This document shows, piece after piece, positions 15,906 through 25,663 of a stretch of DNA of 64,000 nt. This DNA comes from Devosia rhizoryzae. Its GTDB lineage: Bacteria > Pseudomonadota > Alphaproteobacteria > Rhizobiales > Devosiaceae. The notes under the pieces were generated by a model. That model ran no database searches, was not told the DNA's origin, and was given only the letters and a program-made list of their open reading frames with translations. The stretch covers positions 496,001 through 560,000 of the forward strand of contig NZ_CP068046.1 in the NCBI RefSeq assembly GCF_016698665.1, read 5' to 3'. Made by a program: the position numbers and the translations under genes. Numbering within the stretch: position 1 is the first letter of the stretch; the number at the start of each line of letters is the position of its first letter.

Positions 15906-18494
15906 CTACGACACTTCGCCTTCAAGCGTGTCGAGTTCCATTTCGCGAAGGCGCTTAACCTCGTCTCTCAACCTTGCGGCCTTCTCGAACTCAAGGTTCG
16001 TGGCAGCCTCGCGCATTTCGCGTTCGAGGTCCTTGATGACCGTGGCAAGGTTGTCGCCGGTGACGGTCTTTTCCTTGCCGTCCTTGCCCTTGCCGATGGA
16101 AATCGTGACGTGGTCGCGTTCGGCTGTGCTGTCGATGATGTCGTTGATGCGAGCCTTCACACTCTGTGGCGTGATGCCGTTGGCCTCGTTGTAGGCAATC
16201 TGCTTTTCGCGGCGGCGGTTGGTTTCGGCCAGCGCGCGTTCCATGGAGCCGGTTTCCTTGTCGGCATAGAGGACGACCTTGCCGTCGACGTTGCGGGCGG
16301 CGCGGCCGATGGTCTGGATCAGGGAGGTTTCGGAGCGGAGGAAGCCTTCCTTGTCGGCGTCCAAAATGGCGACGAGGCCGCATTCGGGGATGTCGAGGCC
16401 TTCGCGCAGGAGGTTGATGCCTACGAGGACGTCGAAGGCGCCGAGGCGGAGGTCGCGGATGATTTCGATGCGCTCGATGGTGTCGACGTCCGAGTGCATG
16501 TAGCGCACGCGGATGCCTTGTTCGTGCATGTATTCGGTGAGGTCCTCGGCCATCTTCTTGGTGAGGACGGTGCAGAGGGTGCGATAGCCCTTCTTGATGG
16601 TCTGGCGGATCTCGTCGATGACGTCGTCGACCTGATGGGTGGCCGGGCGGATCTCGACCGGGGGATCGATGAGGCCGGTGGGGCGGATGACCTGTTCGGC
16701 GAAGACGCCGCCGGTTTGTTCCATTTCCCAGGAGCCGGGGGTGGCCGAGACATAGACCGATTGCGGGCGCATGGCGTTCCACTCCTCGAAGCGGAGGGGG
16801 CGATTGTCCATGCAGGAGGGGAGGCGGAAGCCGTATTCGGCAAGCGTCGCCTTGCGGCGAAGGTCGCCGCGATACATGGCGCCGAGCTGGCCGATGGTGA
16901 CATGGGATTCGTCGACGAAGACCAGGGCATTGTCGGGCAGGTATTCGAACAGGGTCGGCGGCGGCTCGCCGGGCTTGCGGCCGGAGAAGTAGCGCGAATA
17001 GTTTTCGATGCCGGCGCAGGAGCCGGTGGCTTCCATCATTTCCAGATCGAAAAGCGTGCGCTGTTCAAGGCGCTGGGCCTCAAGGAAGCGGCCGGCGCCG
17101 TTGAGTTCCTGGAGGCGCGCGGCGAGCTCGGATTTGATGAGCTTGAGCGCCTGGTTCATGGTGGTGCGTGGCGTCACGTGGTGGGAATTGGCGTAGACGC
17201 GGATGAAGGTGAGGTCGGCGGACTTGCGGCCGGTGAGGGGATCGAATTCGGTGATCGCCTCGACCTCGTTGCCGAAGAGGGAAACGCGCCAGGCGGCGGC
17301 TTCATAGTGGGCGGGGAAGATTTCGACGGTATCGCCGCGGACGCGGAAGGTGCCGCGCACGAAGCCGGTGTCGCCGCGCTTGTATTGGAGGGCGACAAGC
17401 TTGGCGAGCAGCTGGCGCTGGTCGATCTTTTCGCCCTTCTGCACGTCGATGGTCATGGCGGTGTAGTCTTCCACCGAGCCGATGCCGTAGATGCAGGAGA
17501 CCGAGGCGACGATGATGACGTCGTCGCGTTCGAGGATGGCGCGCGTGGCCGAGTGGCGCATGCGGTCGATCTGCTCGTTGATGGTGGATTCTTTTTCGAT
17601 ATAGGTGTCGGTGCGCGGGACGTAGGCCTCGGGCTGGTAGTAGTCGTAGTAGGAAACGAAGTATTCCACCGCGTTGTCGGGGAAGAAGCCCTTGAACTCG
17701 GAATAAAGCTGGGCAGCGAGGGTCTTGTTGGGCGCCAGGATCAGGGCCGGGCGCTGGGTGCGGGCGATGACCTGGGCGGCGGTGAAGGTTTTGCCGGAGC
17801 CGGTGACGCCGAGGAGGACCTGGTCGGTTTCGCCATTGTCGACGCCTTCCACGAGCTCGGCGATGGCAGTGGGCTGGTCGCCGGCGGGGACGTAGTCGGT
17901 GGCGAGGCGGAAGGGTTTGGAGGCGCCGCGCTTGGTGGGGCGCTCGGGGCGGTGCGGCATCCAGGGGGCGGAGCCTTCCACCTCCTTGCGGCCGTGAAGG
18001 ATGATCTGCTCGAGGGCCTTGACCGTGGCGGTGACACCGACGGCGGCGCCCGAAACGTCCTCGTTCTTGCGGGCCTTGTTCTTTTTCACCGATGCGTCGA
18101 GGGCATCGAGCATGTCGGCCTTGAGGCGCGGGTTGCCGACCATGCCGGCGACGGTCTTGGCCGAGGGCATGTGGTTGAAGCCGGCTTGCGGGGCCTCGCC
18201 CAGGCCGGAGAAATCGACGCGTTCGACCGAGTTCGCCTTGGAGCGCGGGGCCTTGGGGGCCATGCCGGTGGCGGTGTCGTAATTGGCCTTGGTGGAGCGG
18301 CGCTTTTCGAGCGCAGTTTTCGGCTCGGCTGCGGCGGCTGCTGCCTGGTCGGCGCGATCGAGGGCGCGCTTATTTTTCATGCGCTCGGCATAGAGGGGTT
18401 TGGAGGCCTGGATGTCCTCGGCCTTCTCGATCTCGGCGAAGAATTCGTCGATGGAAAATTCGGCTTTGCCGGGGCGTGTGGATTTGGGGGCCAT
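15906..18494 (-). CDS. uvrB: UvrB, excinuclease ABC subunit B, with long N-terminal extension
   Basis: Damage-verifying helicase-like subunit of nucleotide excision repair. Total length 862 residues against about 670 in E. coli. The conserved protein starts near 192 ([20 protein letters not shown]). Walker A is GVTGSGKT at 229-236, the damage-probing beta-hairpin is in [20 protein letters not shown], helicase motifs include VFVDESHVT and TIGRAARNV, and the UVR motif that binds UvrC is at the C terminus ([20 protein letters not shown]). The first 190 residues are charged, Ala/Lys-rich and probably disordered; such extensions are known in alphaproteobacterial UvrB. A larger open frame on the opposite strand across the whole gene is a codon-bias shadow. 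Confidence 0.98.
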   Translation of the reverse strand: MAPKSTRPGKAEFSIDEFFAEIEKAEDIQASKPLYAERMKNKRALDRADQAAAAAAEPKTALEKRRSTKANYDTATGMAPKAPRSKANSVERVDFSGLGEAPQAGFNHMPSAKTVAGMVGNPRLKADMLDALDASVKKNKARKNEDVSGAAVGVTATVKALEQIILHGRKEVEGSAPWMPHRPERPTKRGASKPFRLATDYVPAGDQPTAIAELVEGVDNGETDQVLLGVTGSGKTFTAAQVIARTQRPALILAPNKTLAAQLYSEFKGFFPDNAVEYFVSYYDYYQPEAYVPRTDTYIEKESTINEQIDRMRHSATRAILERDDVIIVASVSCIYGIGSVEDYTAMTIDVQKGEKIDQRQLLAKLVALQYKRGDTGFVRGTFRVRGDTVEIFPAHYEAAAWRVSLFGNEVEAITEFDPLTGRKSADLTFIRVYANSHHVTPRTTMNQALKLIKSELAARLQELNGAGRFLEAQRLEQRTLFDLEMMEATGSCAGIENYSRYFSGRKPGEPPPTLFEYLPDNALVFVDESHVTIGQLGAMYRGDLRRKATLAEYGFRLPSCMDNRPLRFEEWNAMRPQSVYVSATPGSWEMEQTGGVFAEQVIRPTGLIDPPVEIRPATHQVDDVIDEIRQTIKKGYRTLCTVLTKKMAEDLTEYMHEQGIRVRYMHSDVDTIERIEIIRDLRLGAFDVLVGINLLREGLDIPECGLVAILDADKEGFLRSETSLIQTIGRAARNVDGKVVLYADKETGSMERALAETNRRREKQIAYNEANGITPQSVKARINDIIDSTAERDHVTISIGKGKDGKEKTVTGDNLATVIKDLEREMREAATNLEFEKAARLRDEVKRLREMELDTLEGEVS

Positions 18495-18631
18495 GGCGCT
18501 CGCGATCGGAAAGGGATGACAGGATGATCCCTAGATGGGGTCTCTGTCACACGATGTCAGCAGGAAACGGATCACGAAGTGTAGCGGTTGCGGGAGGCAC
18601 GGGGAAGGACCGGCGCGTATCGGCTCCGGAC

Positions 18632-18667
18632 AAAAAGAAACCCCGGCCGTTGTGCATGGGCCGGGGT
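18632..18667 (-). terminator. Intrinsic terminator, minus strand
   Basis: Read on the minus strand: CCCCGGCC, loop, GGCCGGGG, then TTTCTTTTT. It lies 76 bases after the stop of the C-terminal restriction-modification fragment and before uvrB, so it ends transcripts of that locus. Confidence 0.85.
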
Positions 18668-18742
18668 CATCCTTGGGAGGTCACAGGGGCAAACCTGTAC
18701 TCCGTTAATGCTTGTTAGGGATTGGGGTTCCATCACGGAAGG

Positions 18743-19246
18743 CTAGGCCACCTGGCGCAGCAGGAAGGTCTTGCCGCCGTCGAAGCTCGCAAGATCGCCG
18801 AAGCGGACAAAGGCGCGAAGGGTGAGGGCGATCTCGCGCTCCACGGCTTTGCCCTTGCGGAAGCGGGTGGCGATGTCAGCGGCGGAGACGGGACCGGAGG
18901 CGGATGCGAGAATGGCGAAGATCGCAGCGGTGCGGCGGCGCTCGTCCGTGGGGAAAGGGGGCTTGCCCTTGTCTTCGGGTGCGACGAGGTCGAGCTGACC
19001 TTTTTGTACTTTTTGCGCGGCCGTGCCGAAGCGCGGGCGCTGGTAATCGGGACGGAGCCAGCGAACGTGGCCAGCGGCCTCTTCGGCAGCGCGTTCCTTG
19101 TTGAGGGCAACAAGGCGGGTGAGGATTTCGTCGTCGGATAGGCCTTGCGGCCAGCCATAGGCGGCAAGGACGGCAGCGTCTCTTTGTCTGCCGAAATTGC
19201 CGAACAAAAGGGAAGCCATCTCTATTGTTAGGCCTTGTTCATTCAA
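18743..19246 (-). pseudogene. C-terminal fragment of an MmeI-like restriction-modification protein
   Basis: The frame reads QRDAAVLAAYGWPQGLSDDEILTRLVALNKERAAEEAAGHVRWLRPDYQ (landmark, in parts) and then RPRFG. This is the characteristic C-terminal part of large single-chain class I DNA methyltransferase/restriction proteins. It is followed by about 90 residues of winged-helix-like text (PVSAADIATRFRKGKAVEREIALTLRAFVRFGDL). The first 20 residues of the frame are not homologous. The N-terminal part of the same kind of protein lies at 20756-22051 on the same strand, with a foreign methyltransferase gene in between. Therefore this is the severed 3' end of one ancestral gene. Whether it is still translated is unknown. 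Confidence 0.75.
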
Positions 19247-19311
19247 AGGTATGCTTCCAATAAACGTCGTTGTATATTCGAGGGAATCCCGGCAGCTGCA
19301 CGTTGGAGTGA

Positions 19312-20778
19312 TTAGAGAAGTTCACCTTGCTGCCCTTCGTCTGGAACAACTCCGGGTATTGCGAACGTGGTCCCACCTCGCTGAAATGGTGGTAAGTCTG
19401 GAGACTTGCCTCCAAGCAAATCCTCTATAGTCAAGATTTGCAGTTTAGCGTGCTTTCCCCACGGGGACTCGTAAAACCCGGCATTAGCAGCTTCTGTCCG
19501 CATATCTCTGCTTGGCTGCTCCAAAGTTATGAAAAGTCCGATAGCTGCTTTTTCGCGCTCCAAAACACCGCGCAGATCGCGGATCATCGGCGACGATACT
19601 TTGCCAGACTTGACGGAAATCAGTACCTTCTGATGCGGACTGCCTACGCCGCCTTCTTGGAACGACAACTGCCCATCAACGCCCTTGTCTGCCCCTTTCG
19701 CTTTTGCAGATTTCCGAGCACCTACTAACCCAAGAGACCAATGCTCAAATTGATGCCGATCATCGGAGGCAAGTTGGATAGCACCCTCTAAAGTAGTCGG
19801 CTCTCCGATTACCTCGTAGTCCTTACCTTGAGCAGATCCGAAAGAGTGTAGCAGCCGATATTTGATTAGTCCGACAGCCAAATGGGTGACGTCTATCCCG
19901 ATCCAGTTACGCCGCATTCGTTGAGCTACGGCGATAGCGGTGCCGCAGCCGCAAAAAGGATCAAGTACAACATCACCTTCGTTGCTGCTGGCCTCTATAA
20001 CTCTCTCCAACAGGCGTTCAGGCTTCTGAGTTGGGTAACCCATCCTTTGCTTGGTGTCGGCAGGCTGTATCGTGGAGATGCGCCAAACGTTGTCAATCGT
20101 GCGGTCCTCTTTCAAGCGATAGATAACGTGACCATCTTCGTCCTTTGCATTGACGATGCGCCCGTCCACCTTTTTCCTCGCGAGCTGCATCGTTGGTTTG
20201 TCTCGCATCTCCTTGAGCTGCTTAAATACGAACGGTTCTGTGACATCCTTTACGTAAAATAAGAGGGTGTCTGTAGCCCTTGGAAATAACTTCTTCCGTC
20301 TATCGTGCATCTTGTTGTAGTAGTACCAAAGAATATCATTGCGGAAATTCTTAGGTCCAAAAACGGAGTCCATTAGAAGTCGCAGGTATGCACCTGCTGT
20401 GGAGTCACAATGAAGGTAGATTGACCCAGTTGGCTTCAAGACGCGCCTAAGTTCTACCAGTCGTGGGGCCATCATGGATAAATATGCAAGCATTGGCGTA
20501 CCGCCAAGTAACTGTCTAAAAGCCTCAAGTGCGTTGCCTACGGAGCCCCCCTCGCGGACCGTCTCGTCGTACAACTGCGCTGCTTCAGTATCCCACTCCC
20601 AAGTATCTTCAAAAGCCTTAATCTGAGCTTTAGCCTTTGTGCCATCTTGTTCTTCGAAAAGAACATTGTAATCACGTCCACTTTGAAATGGTGGATCAAG
20701 ATAAACAAGGTCTACCGATTCTGATCGGATGTGACGCCTAAGCACTTCCAAATTGTCACCGTAGTACAGCTTGTTCAC
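19312..20778 (-). CDS. Adenine-specific DNA methyltransferase fused to an Mrr-like nuclease domain
   Basis: A 488-residue protein. The methyltransferase part has beta-class order: catalytic motif DPPF at 28-31, then the SAM-binding motif DPFCGCGTA at 273-281 preceded by GYPTQKPERLLERVI. At about 362-455 a restriction-endonuclease-like domain follows: GADKGVDGQ (Asp 368), VLISVKSGK (Lys 390), REKAAIGLFITLEQP and GFYESPWGKHAKLQILTIEDLL. Start is a GTG at 20778 with GGAG five bases upstream. The gene lies exactly in the gap between the two halves of a larger restriction-modification gene, on the same strand, and is visibly AT-richer than either half. This fits a replacement insertion. Recognition sequence unknown. 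Confidence 0.88.
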   Translation of the reverse strand: MNKLYYGDNLEVLRRHIRSESVDLVYLDPPFQSGRDYNVLFEEQDGTKAKAQIKAFEDTWEWDTEAAQLYDETVREGGSVGNALEAFRQLLGGTPMLAYLSMMAPRLVELRRVLKPTGSIYLHCDSTAGAYLRLLMDSVFGPKNFRNDILWYYYNKMHDRRKKLFPRATDTLLFYVKDVTEPFVFKQLKEMRDKPTMQLARKKVDGRIVNAKDEDGHVIYRLKEDRTIDNVWRISTIQPADTKQRMGYPTQKPERLLERVIEASSNEGDVVLDPFCGCGTAIAVAQRMRRNWIGIDVTHLAVGLIKYRLLHSFGSAQGKDYEVIGEPTTLEGAIQLASDDRHQFEHWSLGLVGARKSAKAKGADKGVDGQLSFQEGGVGSPHQKVLISVKSGKVSSPMIRDLRGVLEREKAAIGLFITLEQPSRDMRTEAANAGFYESPWGKHAKLQILTIEDLLGGKSPDLPPFQRGGTTFAIPGVVPDEGQQGELL

Positions 20779-22051
20779 GTTGACTCCTGTTGTTATGAAG
20801 CTTTTGCTTATGCATATGCAGCATGCATAAACCTCGGCTATGGGTGCAAGAATAGTTCCCATGTAACCGCAAAAGCCGTTTACGGGCGGCGACGGCAGCA
20901 TCGCGCCAATCTGCGCGCAGCGGTTCCATGATGGTGGGGATGATCAGACGTTCGACATAGGCGCGAGGCGTGTAATGGGCGCCGAGCTTTGAGCGCTCCT
21001 TGGGATTGAGCGCGCCTTCGAGAAGGGAGCCGAAAATGGCAGGCTCAACATCACGCCACTGCTTGGTCGCGGCCATCAGCAGTTCGCCGATTTCCTCACG
21101 CTTGAGTTCCAGGACGACCGGGTTGCGGAAGAAATCGCCGTTGAACTTCTTGACATGTGCCTCGATGGCGTAAGGAAAGTCGCCCGTGTTCATGGCGGTC
21201 CAGAGCTGGCTGACCATGGGCTTGAACTTTTGCGGATCATCCGCGCACTTCTTCAGAAGCTGCTGGAAACTGCCTTCCGGCAGAAGCTTCACGTCTTCGG
21301 CGAACATGGTGAAGAGGCAGCGCATAAGAAATTGCGCGACCAGTTCGGGATCAAAGCCGCGCGCTTCGAGCAGGCGGGTGACGTTGGCGAGGCGTTCGGC
21401 AACGTCGCGGGTCGCCTTGGCCGCCTTGCGGGTGGGATCGAGGGCGGCCGGATCGGTCCAGATCAGGCGCAGGCGTTCGCGGACCTCGTCCTTGCGCAGG
21501 TCTTCAAGGTAAATGCGGAAGTTCTGGCGATCGGGAAACTGGGTGTAGTTGCGGCCCTTGCCAGTGAAGTCGGCGAAGATTTCAAACGCGTGGCCTACGT
21601 CGCAGACGATTATGAAGGGTGGCCATTCGTGGTTTTCGGGCAGGGCTCGGGCATAGTCTTCGGCCTGACGCCGCGCGTTCAGCATCAGGATGTCCCAGTT
21701 GCGGTCGGCGGTGCGGCGGCCGGCGGGGGCGGTGCTGGGCTCGAAGAGTTCTTCCTGGCCGGCAATGGCCTTGCGGCCGCCCTTCTGGCGGCTCTGCTTG
21801 GCTTCAAGGACGAAGTGGCCGCGCTTGTAGAGGTCGATACGGCCATGACCGATCTTGTCGCCTGCTTCCTTGAAGGAGACGGCGCGCTCGAAAACGTAGT
21901 CGTTGTTTTCGTGTTCGGCGGAAGCGGGCTGTGGCGGGGCGACGTCGAGCATCGCGCAGAGTTCGGTGAGGAAGAGGGCGTAGTTGGCGCGTTCGGCGCC
22001 GCCGGTCTGGTTTTGCCAGCGCGCGATGAAGTGTTCGATCGGTGATGGCAT
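20756..22051 (-). pseudogene. N-terminal part of an MmeI-like restriction-modification protein, truncated
   Basis: Starts MPSPIEHFIARWQNQTGGAE at 22051 with a ribosome binding site (GGGGAAA). It keeps the N-terminal nuclease with an intact PD-(D/E)xK signature (RIDLYKRGHFVLEAKQS; Asp 73, Glu 83, Lys 85), the helical linker, and the beginning of the methyltransferase domain (KLGAHYTPRAYVERLIIPTIMEPLR). Homology stops around residue 390, about position 20880; the last 40 residues are encoded by inserted DNA. Full-length relatives are roughly 900 residues or more, so the SAM-binding, catalytic and recognition domains are gone. The frame ends 23 bases inside the following methyltransferase gene, so the two are probably still co-translated. 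It may be a live truncated nuclease or a dead gene. Confidence 0.82.
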
Positions 22052-22711
22052 GCAGTTTCCCCTGCCCGCAAAGTAGCGGGAGGGTGGGGGAATGCAAGGG
22101 GGGCACCTGGCTGCGCTACGGTTCCCTCGTTGGGGGGGCGGCTGGTATTGGGGGAAGGGACCCCCACCTAGCTTCGCTATGGTTGGCGCCTAGCTGCGCT
22201 ACCTCCCCCTGGTAGGGGGAGGAGGGCTGGGGCTGGGCTGGTATTGGGGGAGGAACACCCACCCAGCTTCGCTGTGGCTGGCGCTTAGCTTGCGTGCTTT
22301 GCCTCACCCCACCCAGCTTCGCTAAGGCCTGCCGGCCAAGCTTCGCTACCCTCCCCCTCAAGGCGAGGGAGGGCCGGGGCTGGGTTGGTATCGGGGGAAG
22401 GGACCCCCACCTAGCTTCGCTATGGCTGGCGCCTAGCTTGCGTGCTTTGCCCCACCCCACCCAGCTTCGCTAAGGCCTGACGGCCAAGCTTCGCTACCCT
22501 CCCCATCAAGGGGAGGGAGGGCCGGGGCTGGGTGGGTATTGGGGAGAGGGACCCCACCTAGCTGCGCTACGGCTGGCGCCTAGCTGCGCTACCTCCCCCT
22601 TGAGCAGGGGGAGGAGGGTAGGGGCTTGTTGAACCCTTTTGTTCGTCATGGAAGCGTCTTGGGAAATGCTGTAGCCAGTTCGGGCTGAACGATTTTTGCC
22701 GGATTGCGCCT
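22052..22711 (-). repeat. Gene-free array of CTCCCCC / TAGCTTCGCTA repeats
   Basis: From 22090 to 22640 a composite unit repeats: GGTATTGGGGG(A)AGGGACCCCCAC-type text, CCTAGCTTCGCTATGGCTGG, then CTACC(C)TCCCCCT hairpins. Unit starts are near 22144, 22240, 22387 and 22534, so the last two intervals are 147 bases and the first is a shorter version. No coding frames. The same family recurs at 50917-50992 and, in part, at 12391. Confidence 0.85.
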
Positions 22712-24859
22712 ATGCTGAACTCGAAGCTGTTTCTGGTCGTTTCGACGCTGGTGCTGCCGCTCCTGGTGGTGGCGCTGGGGCTCTGGGAGACGGGGCGGGG
22801 GACAGAGTATCGGGATTTTGTGGTGGGCGAGCGGTCGGCGCTCAAGGCGCAGCTGGTGGAGATGGAGGCGCTGCCGCCGCCTGAGTTCGGCGGCATCAAT
22901 ATGGGCATGCGCTATCAGGCGGATGGCAATACCTATGTCGGCGAGTTTGCGCTCGACAAGATGCGCGAGGCCATCGGCGGGTTTGACCTGGCGCTGGCCG
23001 TGGCGGAATACCGGCAGGTTCTGCCGCCGGTGGTGATCGCCAGTGGCGGGGCGGCCTTCCTTATCGGCCTGGGGGTCATCCTCGTCAGCGGAATGCTTGC
23101 GGCCGTTGGTGCGCGAACGCGGCCGGGCCTCTTGCATGGATTTTCGGTCGTGCGGCGCATTTTGCCGGGGGCGCTGATCGGGCTGGTGGTGATCACGGCG
23201 CTGGCAGCAGTCAGCATCGTCTTGTTTGAAGTGGCGCCGCTGGTGCGGCTTGATCGGCTGGGTCGGGGGCAGGCCTATGTGCTGGCCATTGCTGCGGCTC
23301 TTGTGGCGCTGGCACTGGTCACGGCCTGGCAGGCGCTGGCGCAGCTGCGGCGGTTTTCCCTGTTGTTCGAGCCCGAGGCTTATCCGCTGATCGCGCAGGC
23401 GGTGGACCGGGATGTGGCGCCGGGGCTGTGGCGGCTGGTGGAGAGCTTTGCGCAGCGGCTGGGCGCGCCGGTACCGGACACGATCGCGGTCGGGCTGGCG
23501 CAGGGCTTTTTCGTGGTGTCGGGGCCGGTGAAGCTCTTGCCTGATGAGCAAACCGTTACGGGAAATACGCTCCATGTGCCGCTGGGGCATCTGGTGTTCA
23601 TGCAGCTCGATGAAGCGGCGACCGTGATCGGGCATGAGCTGGCTCATTTTGCCGGCGAAGACACCGCCTATAGCCAAAAGTTCCTGCCGATCTACAACGG
23701 CTTCGGACGGTCGCTGGATGCCGTGGCCGCGGCAGGAAGGGCGCGGGATGGATCACTGTCGTTTCTTACGGCGCCGGCACTTGCGCTTGGCTATTTCGTG
23801 TCGGATCGCTTTCACCTCGCGGTGCAGCACTGGAGCCGGATCCGCGAGCTTGAGGCCGACGCGAAAAGCGCCACGCTAACGTCGCAGGACGCGGCGGGGC
23901 GGGCGCTGCTGCGCCATAGCGCGGTTGCCGGTGTGATCGATGACGTGGTCGCTTACGCCTGGGCCAATCCGGACCGGGTGCCCGAGGACATCGTGCCGTT
24001 CCTGCTCGAGGCGGCGGGGGAGCGGGGACTGGATGATCCGACGCCGCTCCTGGCGCAGGCGATCGTTCACCCAACCGACAGCCATCCGCATAGCCGCGAT
24101 CGGTTGGCGGCATTCGGCTTCAGCCTTGATCCGCAGCGGGTCGCGGCGGCAGTGGCACTGCCGGAGGACGGGCACAAGCGGCTCGCGTCATACTTCGCCG
24201 ATCCGGTGGCGGTGAGCCGCCTGGTTACGGCTGGACTTGTGGGCGCATCGCACCGCGCCAGCACCGAGCACCGGGAAGCGCTGACGGCGACTGCCTCGGC
24301 GGTGGGCGAGGAGGCGGTGGCGCTTTACGAGAACACCAAGCCGATAGCCATAATGATGTTTGTTATTGCGGTGCCCATGCTGGCACTGGCGGCCTGGACC
24401 CTGGCGTTCGGTCTGCCGGGCTTTGGCAGCGAGAGCATAATCCTTACGGTGGCGTTCGGGCTCTGCGGCGGCTTTATTCTTCTTCTCGGACTGCAGGCGG
24501 TGCAGCGATCGCGAACGCCGTTCATGTGGCTTTATCCGGATCGGGTCGAGCACCGCCATCTTGACCGGCCGATCATGTGGTCGGAGGTGCGGAATTATTC
24601 GGCGGTGAACGCGTCTGGGACGATGGTTACGACGTTTTTGCTGAAGCGCTCGGCCAAGTTTCCCAAGTGCGTCGGCTTTGGCGGGCGCGGTCGCATCATC
24701 CTTAATCCGGGCGCCTGGGTCGTCACGATCCGCTCGGTGCCGCCGCAAAAGCTCAAGGCGAAGGGCTATATCGAGCTGATCGATCGCTATGCGCAGGCCG
24801 CAGCGGCGCGCGAGGCGCTGGCAACGGCGCCTGCCGAACTTTCTCCCACCCAAGAGTAG
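22712..24859 (+). CDS. M48-family membrane zinc metalloprotease
   Basis: A 715-residue inner-membrane protease. Hydrophobic helices lie at about 5-25, 105-130, 148-172 and 188-210. The peptidase domain follows, with the zinc motif HELAHF near 308-313 and the third ligand in RELEADAKSA near 380. Two more helices come near 545-600, and a C-terminal PH-like soluble part (FMWLYPDRVEHRHLDRPIMWSEV) completes it. M48 proteases (HtpX, Ste24, BepA types) degrade misfolded membrane or envelope proteins; this architecture resembles the longer M48 proteins annotated only at family level. The next gene starts three bases after its stop, so the two are co-transcribed and probably functionally linked. Confidence 0.9.
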   Translation: MLNSKLFLVVSTLVLPLLVVALGLWETGRGTEYRDFVVGERSALKAQLVEMEALPPPEFGGINMGMRYQADGNTYVGEFALDKMREAIGGFDLALAVAEYRQVLPPVVIASGGAAFLIGLGVILVSGMLAAVGARTRPGLLHGFSVVRRILPGALIGLVVITALAAVSIVLFEVAPLVRLDRLGRGQAYVLAIAAALVALALVTAWQALAQLRRFSLLFEPEAYPLIAQAVDRDVAPGLWRLVESFAQRLGAPVPDTIAVGLAQGFFVVSGPVKLLPDEQTVTGNTLHVPLGHLVFMQLDEAATVIGHELAHFAGEDTAYSQKFLPIYNGFGRSLDAVAAAGRARDGSLSFLTAPALALGYFVSDRFHLAVQHWSRIRELEADAKSATLTSQDAAGRALLRHSAVAGVIDDVVAYAWANPDRVPEDIVPFLLEAAGERGLDDPTPLLAQAIVHPTDSHPHSRDRLAAFGFSLDPQRVAAAVALPEDGHKRLASYFADPVAVSRLVTAGLVGASHRASTEHREALTATASAVGEEAVALYENTKPIAIMMFVIAVPMLALAAWTLAFGLPGFGSESIILTVAFGLCGGFILLLGLQAVQRSRTPFMWLYPDRVEHRHLDRPIMWSEVRNYSAVNASGTMVTTFLLKRSAKFPKCVGFGGRGRIILNPGAWVVTIRSVPPQKLKAKGYIELIDRYAQAAAAREALATAPAELSPTQE

Positions 24860-24862
24860 ACG

Positions 24863-25663
24863 ATGACTTCTTTCGACAACGTGCTGCCGCAGCGGCCAAT
24901 CAGAATCAAGCGCACCGGGGTTTGGCCGGGGATCTTCCGGTATCTGGGGGCGCTGCTGCTTCTTGGGCTGGCCCTGTTTTTCGCCATCTGGCAGGTGCCG
25001 GGCGTGGCGGATGACTGGATGATCTCGCAGGATCCGGTCTTGGTTGAGGATGCGCTGATCAGCGACGGCGAATGCAGCACGAGCCGCGGGTTCTTCGTCG
25101 ATTGCTCTGCGCATGTGAGTTACGCGGTCAAGGGCAAGCAGATCGAGCGTGATATCGAGCTCATGTTCCTCGATTTCGGCTCCGGCGATTATGCTGTGGA
25201 TGTGGTGCGCTCGGATAGGGAGCCGGCCAAGGCGACATTGTCGCTGGGTCTCGACATGCTGTGGAACCGGACGATCACTGTTGGTGTCATGGTGGTGCTG
25301 CTGGCCATTTTCGGGCTGGCGCTTTTCCGCTCCGGCCTGCAGCAGGACCGCAACCGGCGTTTGGCGATGCAGGGATCCAGGCTGAGCCTTGTTGCCGTGC
25401 CGGTGCTGCAGCTTAACAAGGTGATCGGCGGCACGGTGGTGCAGTACCAGTATGGCGTCGGCAAGAAGCAGCAAGCGCTGCTGACCACCTCGCGGTTCAA
25501 GAAGAACGAAGCGCCTTTGTGGCTCGAGGAGGATGGCACGACGGCCCTGGCCGTAATGCCGGAGCGCGGGGCCGTGCCGGTCTTGCTTGATGACAGGCTG
25601 GAGCGGCTGGATCTGACCGCGGCCGAACGGGCGGAGATCAAGGCCAAGCTTGCCGGCGCTTAG
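24863..25663 (+). CDS. Two-helix membrane protein of unknown function
   Basis: A 266-residue protein. Helix one is at about 27-47 (YLGALLLLGLALFFAIWQV). A periplasmic-looking domain with two cysteines (DGECSTSRGFFVDCSAHV) follows, helix two is at about 138-158 (NRTITVGVMVVLLAIFGLAL), and a cytoplasmic tail contains YQYGVGKKQQALLTTSRF and a run of charged residues. The layout resembles small membrane partners of proteases or DUF3592-like proteins, but no family is claimed. It follows the M48 protease by three bases and its stop overlaps the convergent GGDEF gene by four bases. Confidence 0.75.
   Translation: MTSFDNVLPQRPIRIKRTGVWPGIFRYLGALLLLGLALFFAIWQVPGVADDWMISQDPVLVEDALISDGECSTSRGFFVDCSAHVSYAVKGKQIERDIELMFLDFGSGDYAVDVVRSDREPAKATLSLGLDMLWNRTITVGVMVVLLAIFGLALFRSGLQQDRNRRLAMQGSRLSLVAVPVLQLNKVIGGTVVQYQYGVGKKQQALLTTSRFKKNEAPLWLEEDGTTALAVMPERGAVPVLLDDRLERLDLTAAERAEIKAKLAGA

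Noticed and set aside
15846..18527. A plus-strand frame of 893 codons across uvrB
   Set aside because: Gly/Ala/Val/Asp-rich translation without domains, ribosome binding site or conservation; shadow of uvrB.
22052..22711. Tandem array as a CRISPR or satellite
   Set aside because: Units of about 147 bases with CTCCCCC hairpins and no unique spacers of constant length. Intergenic palindrome family.
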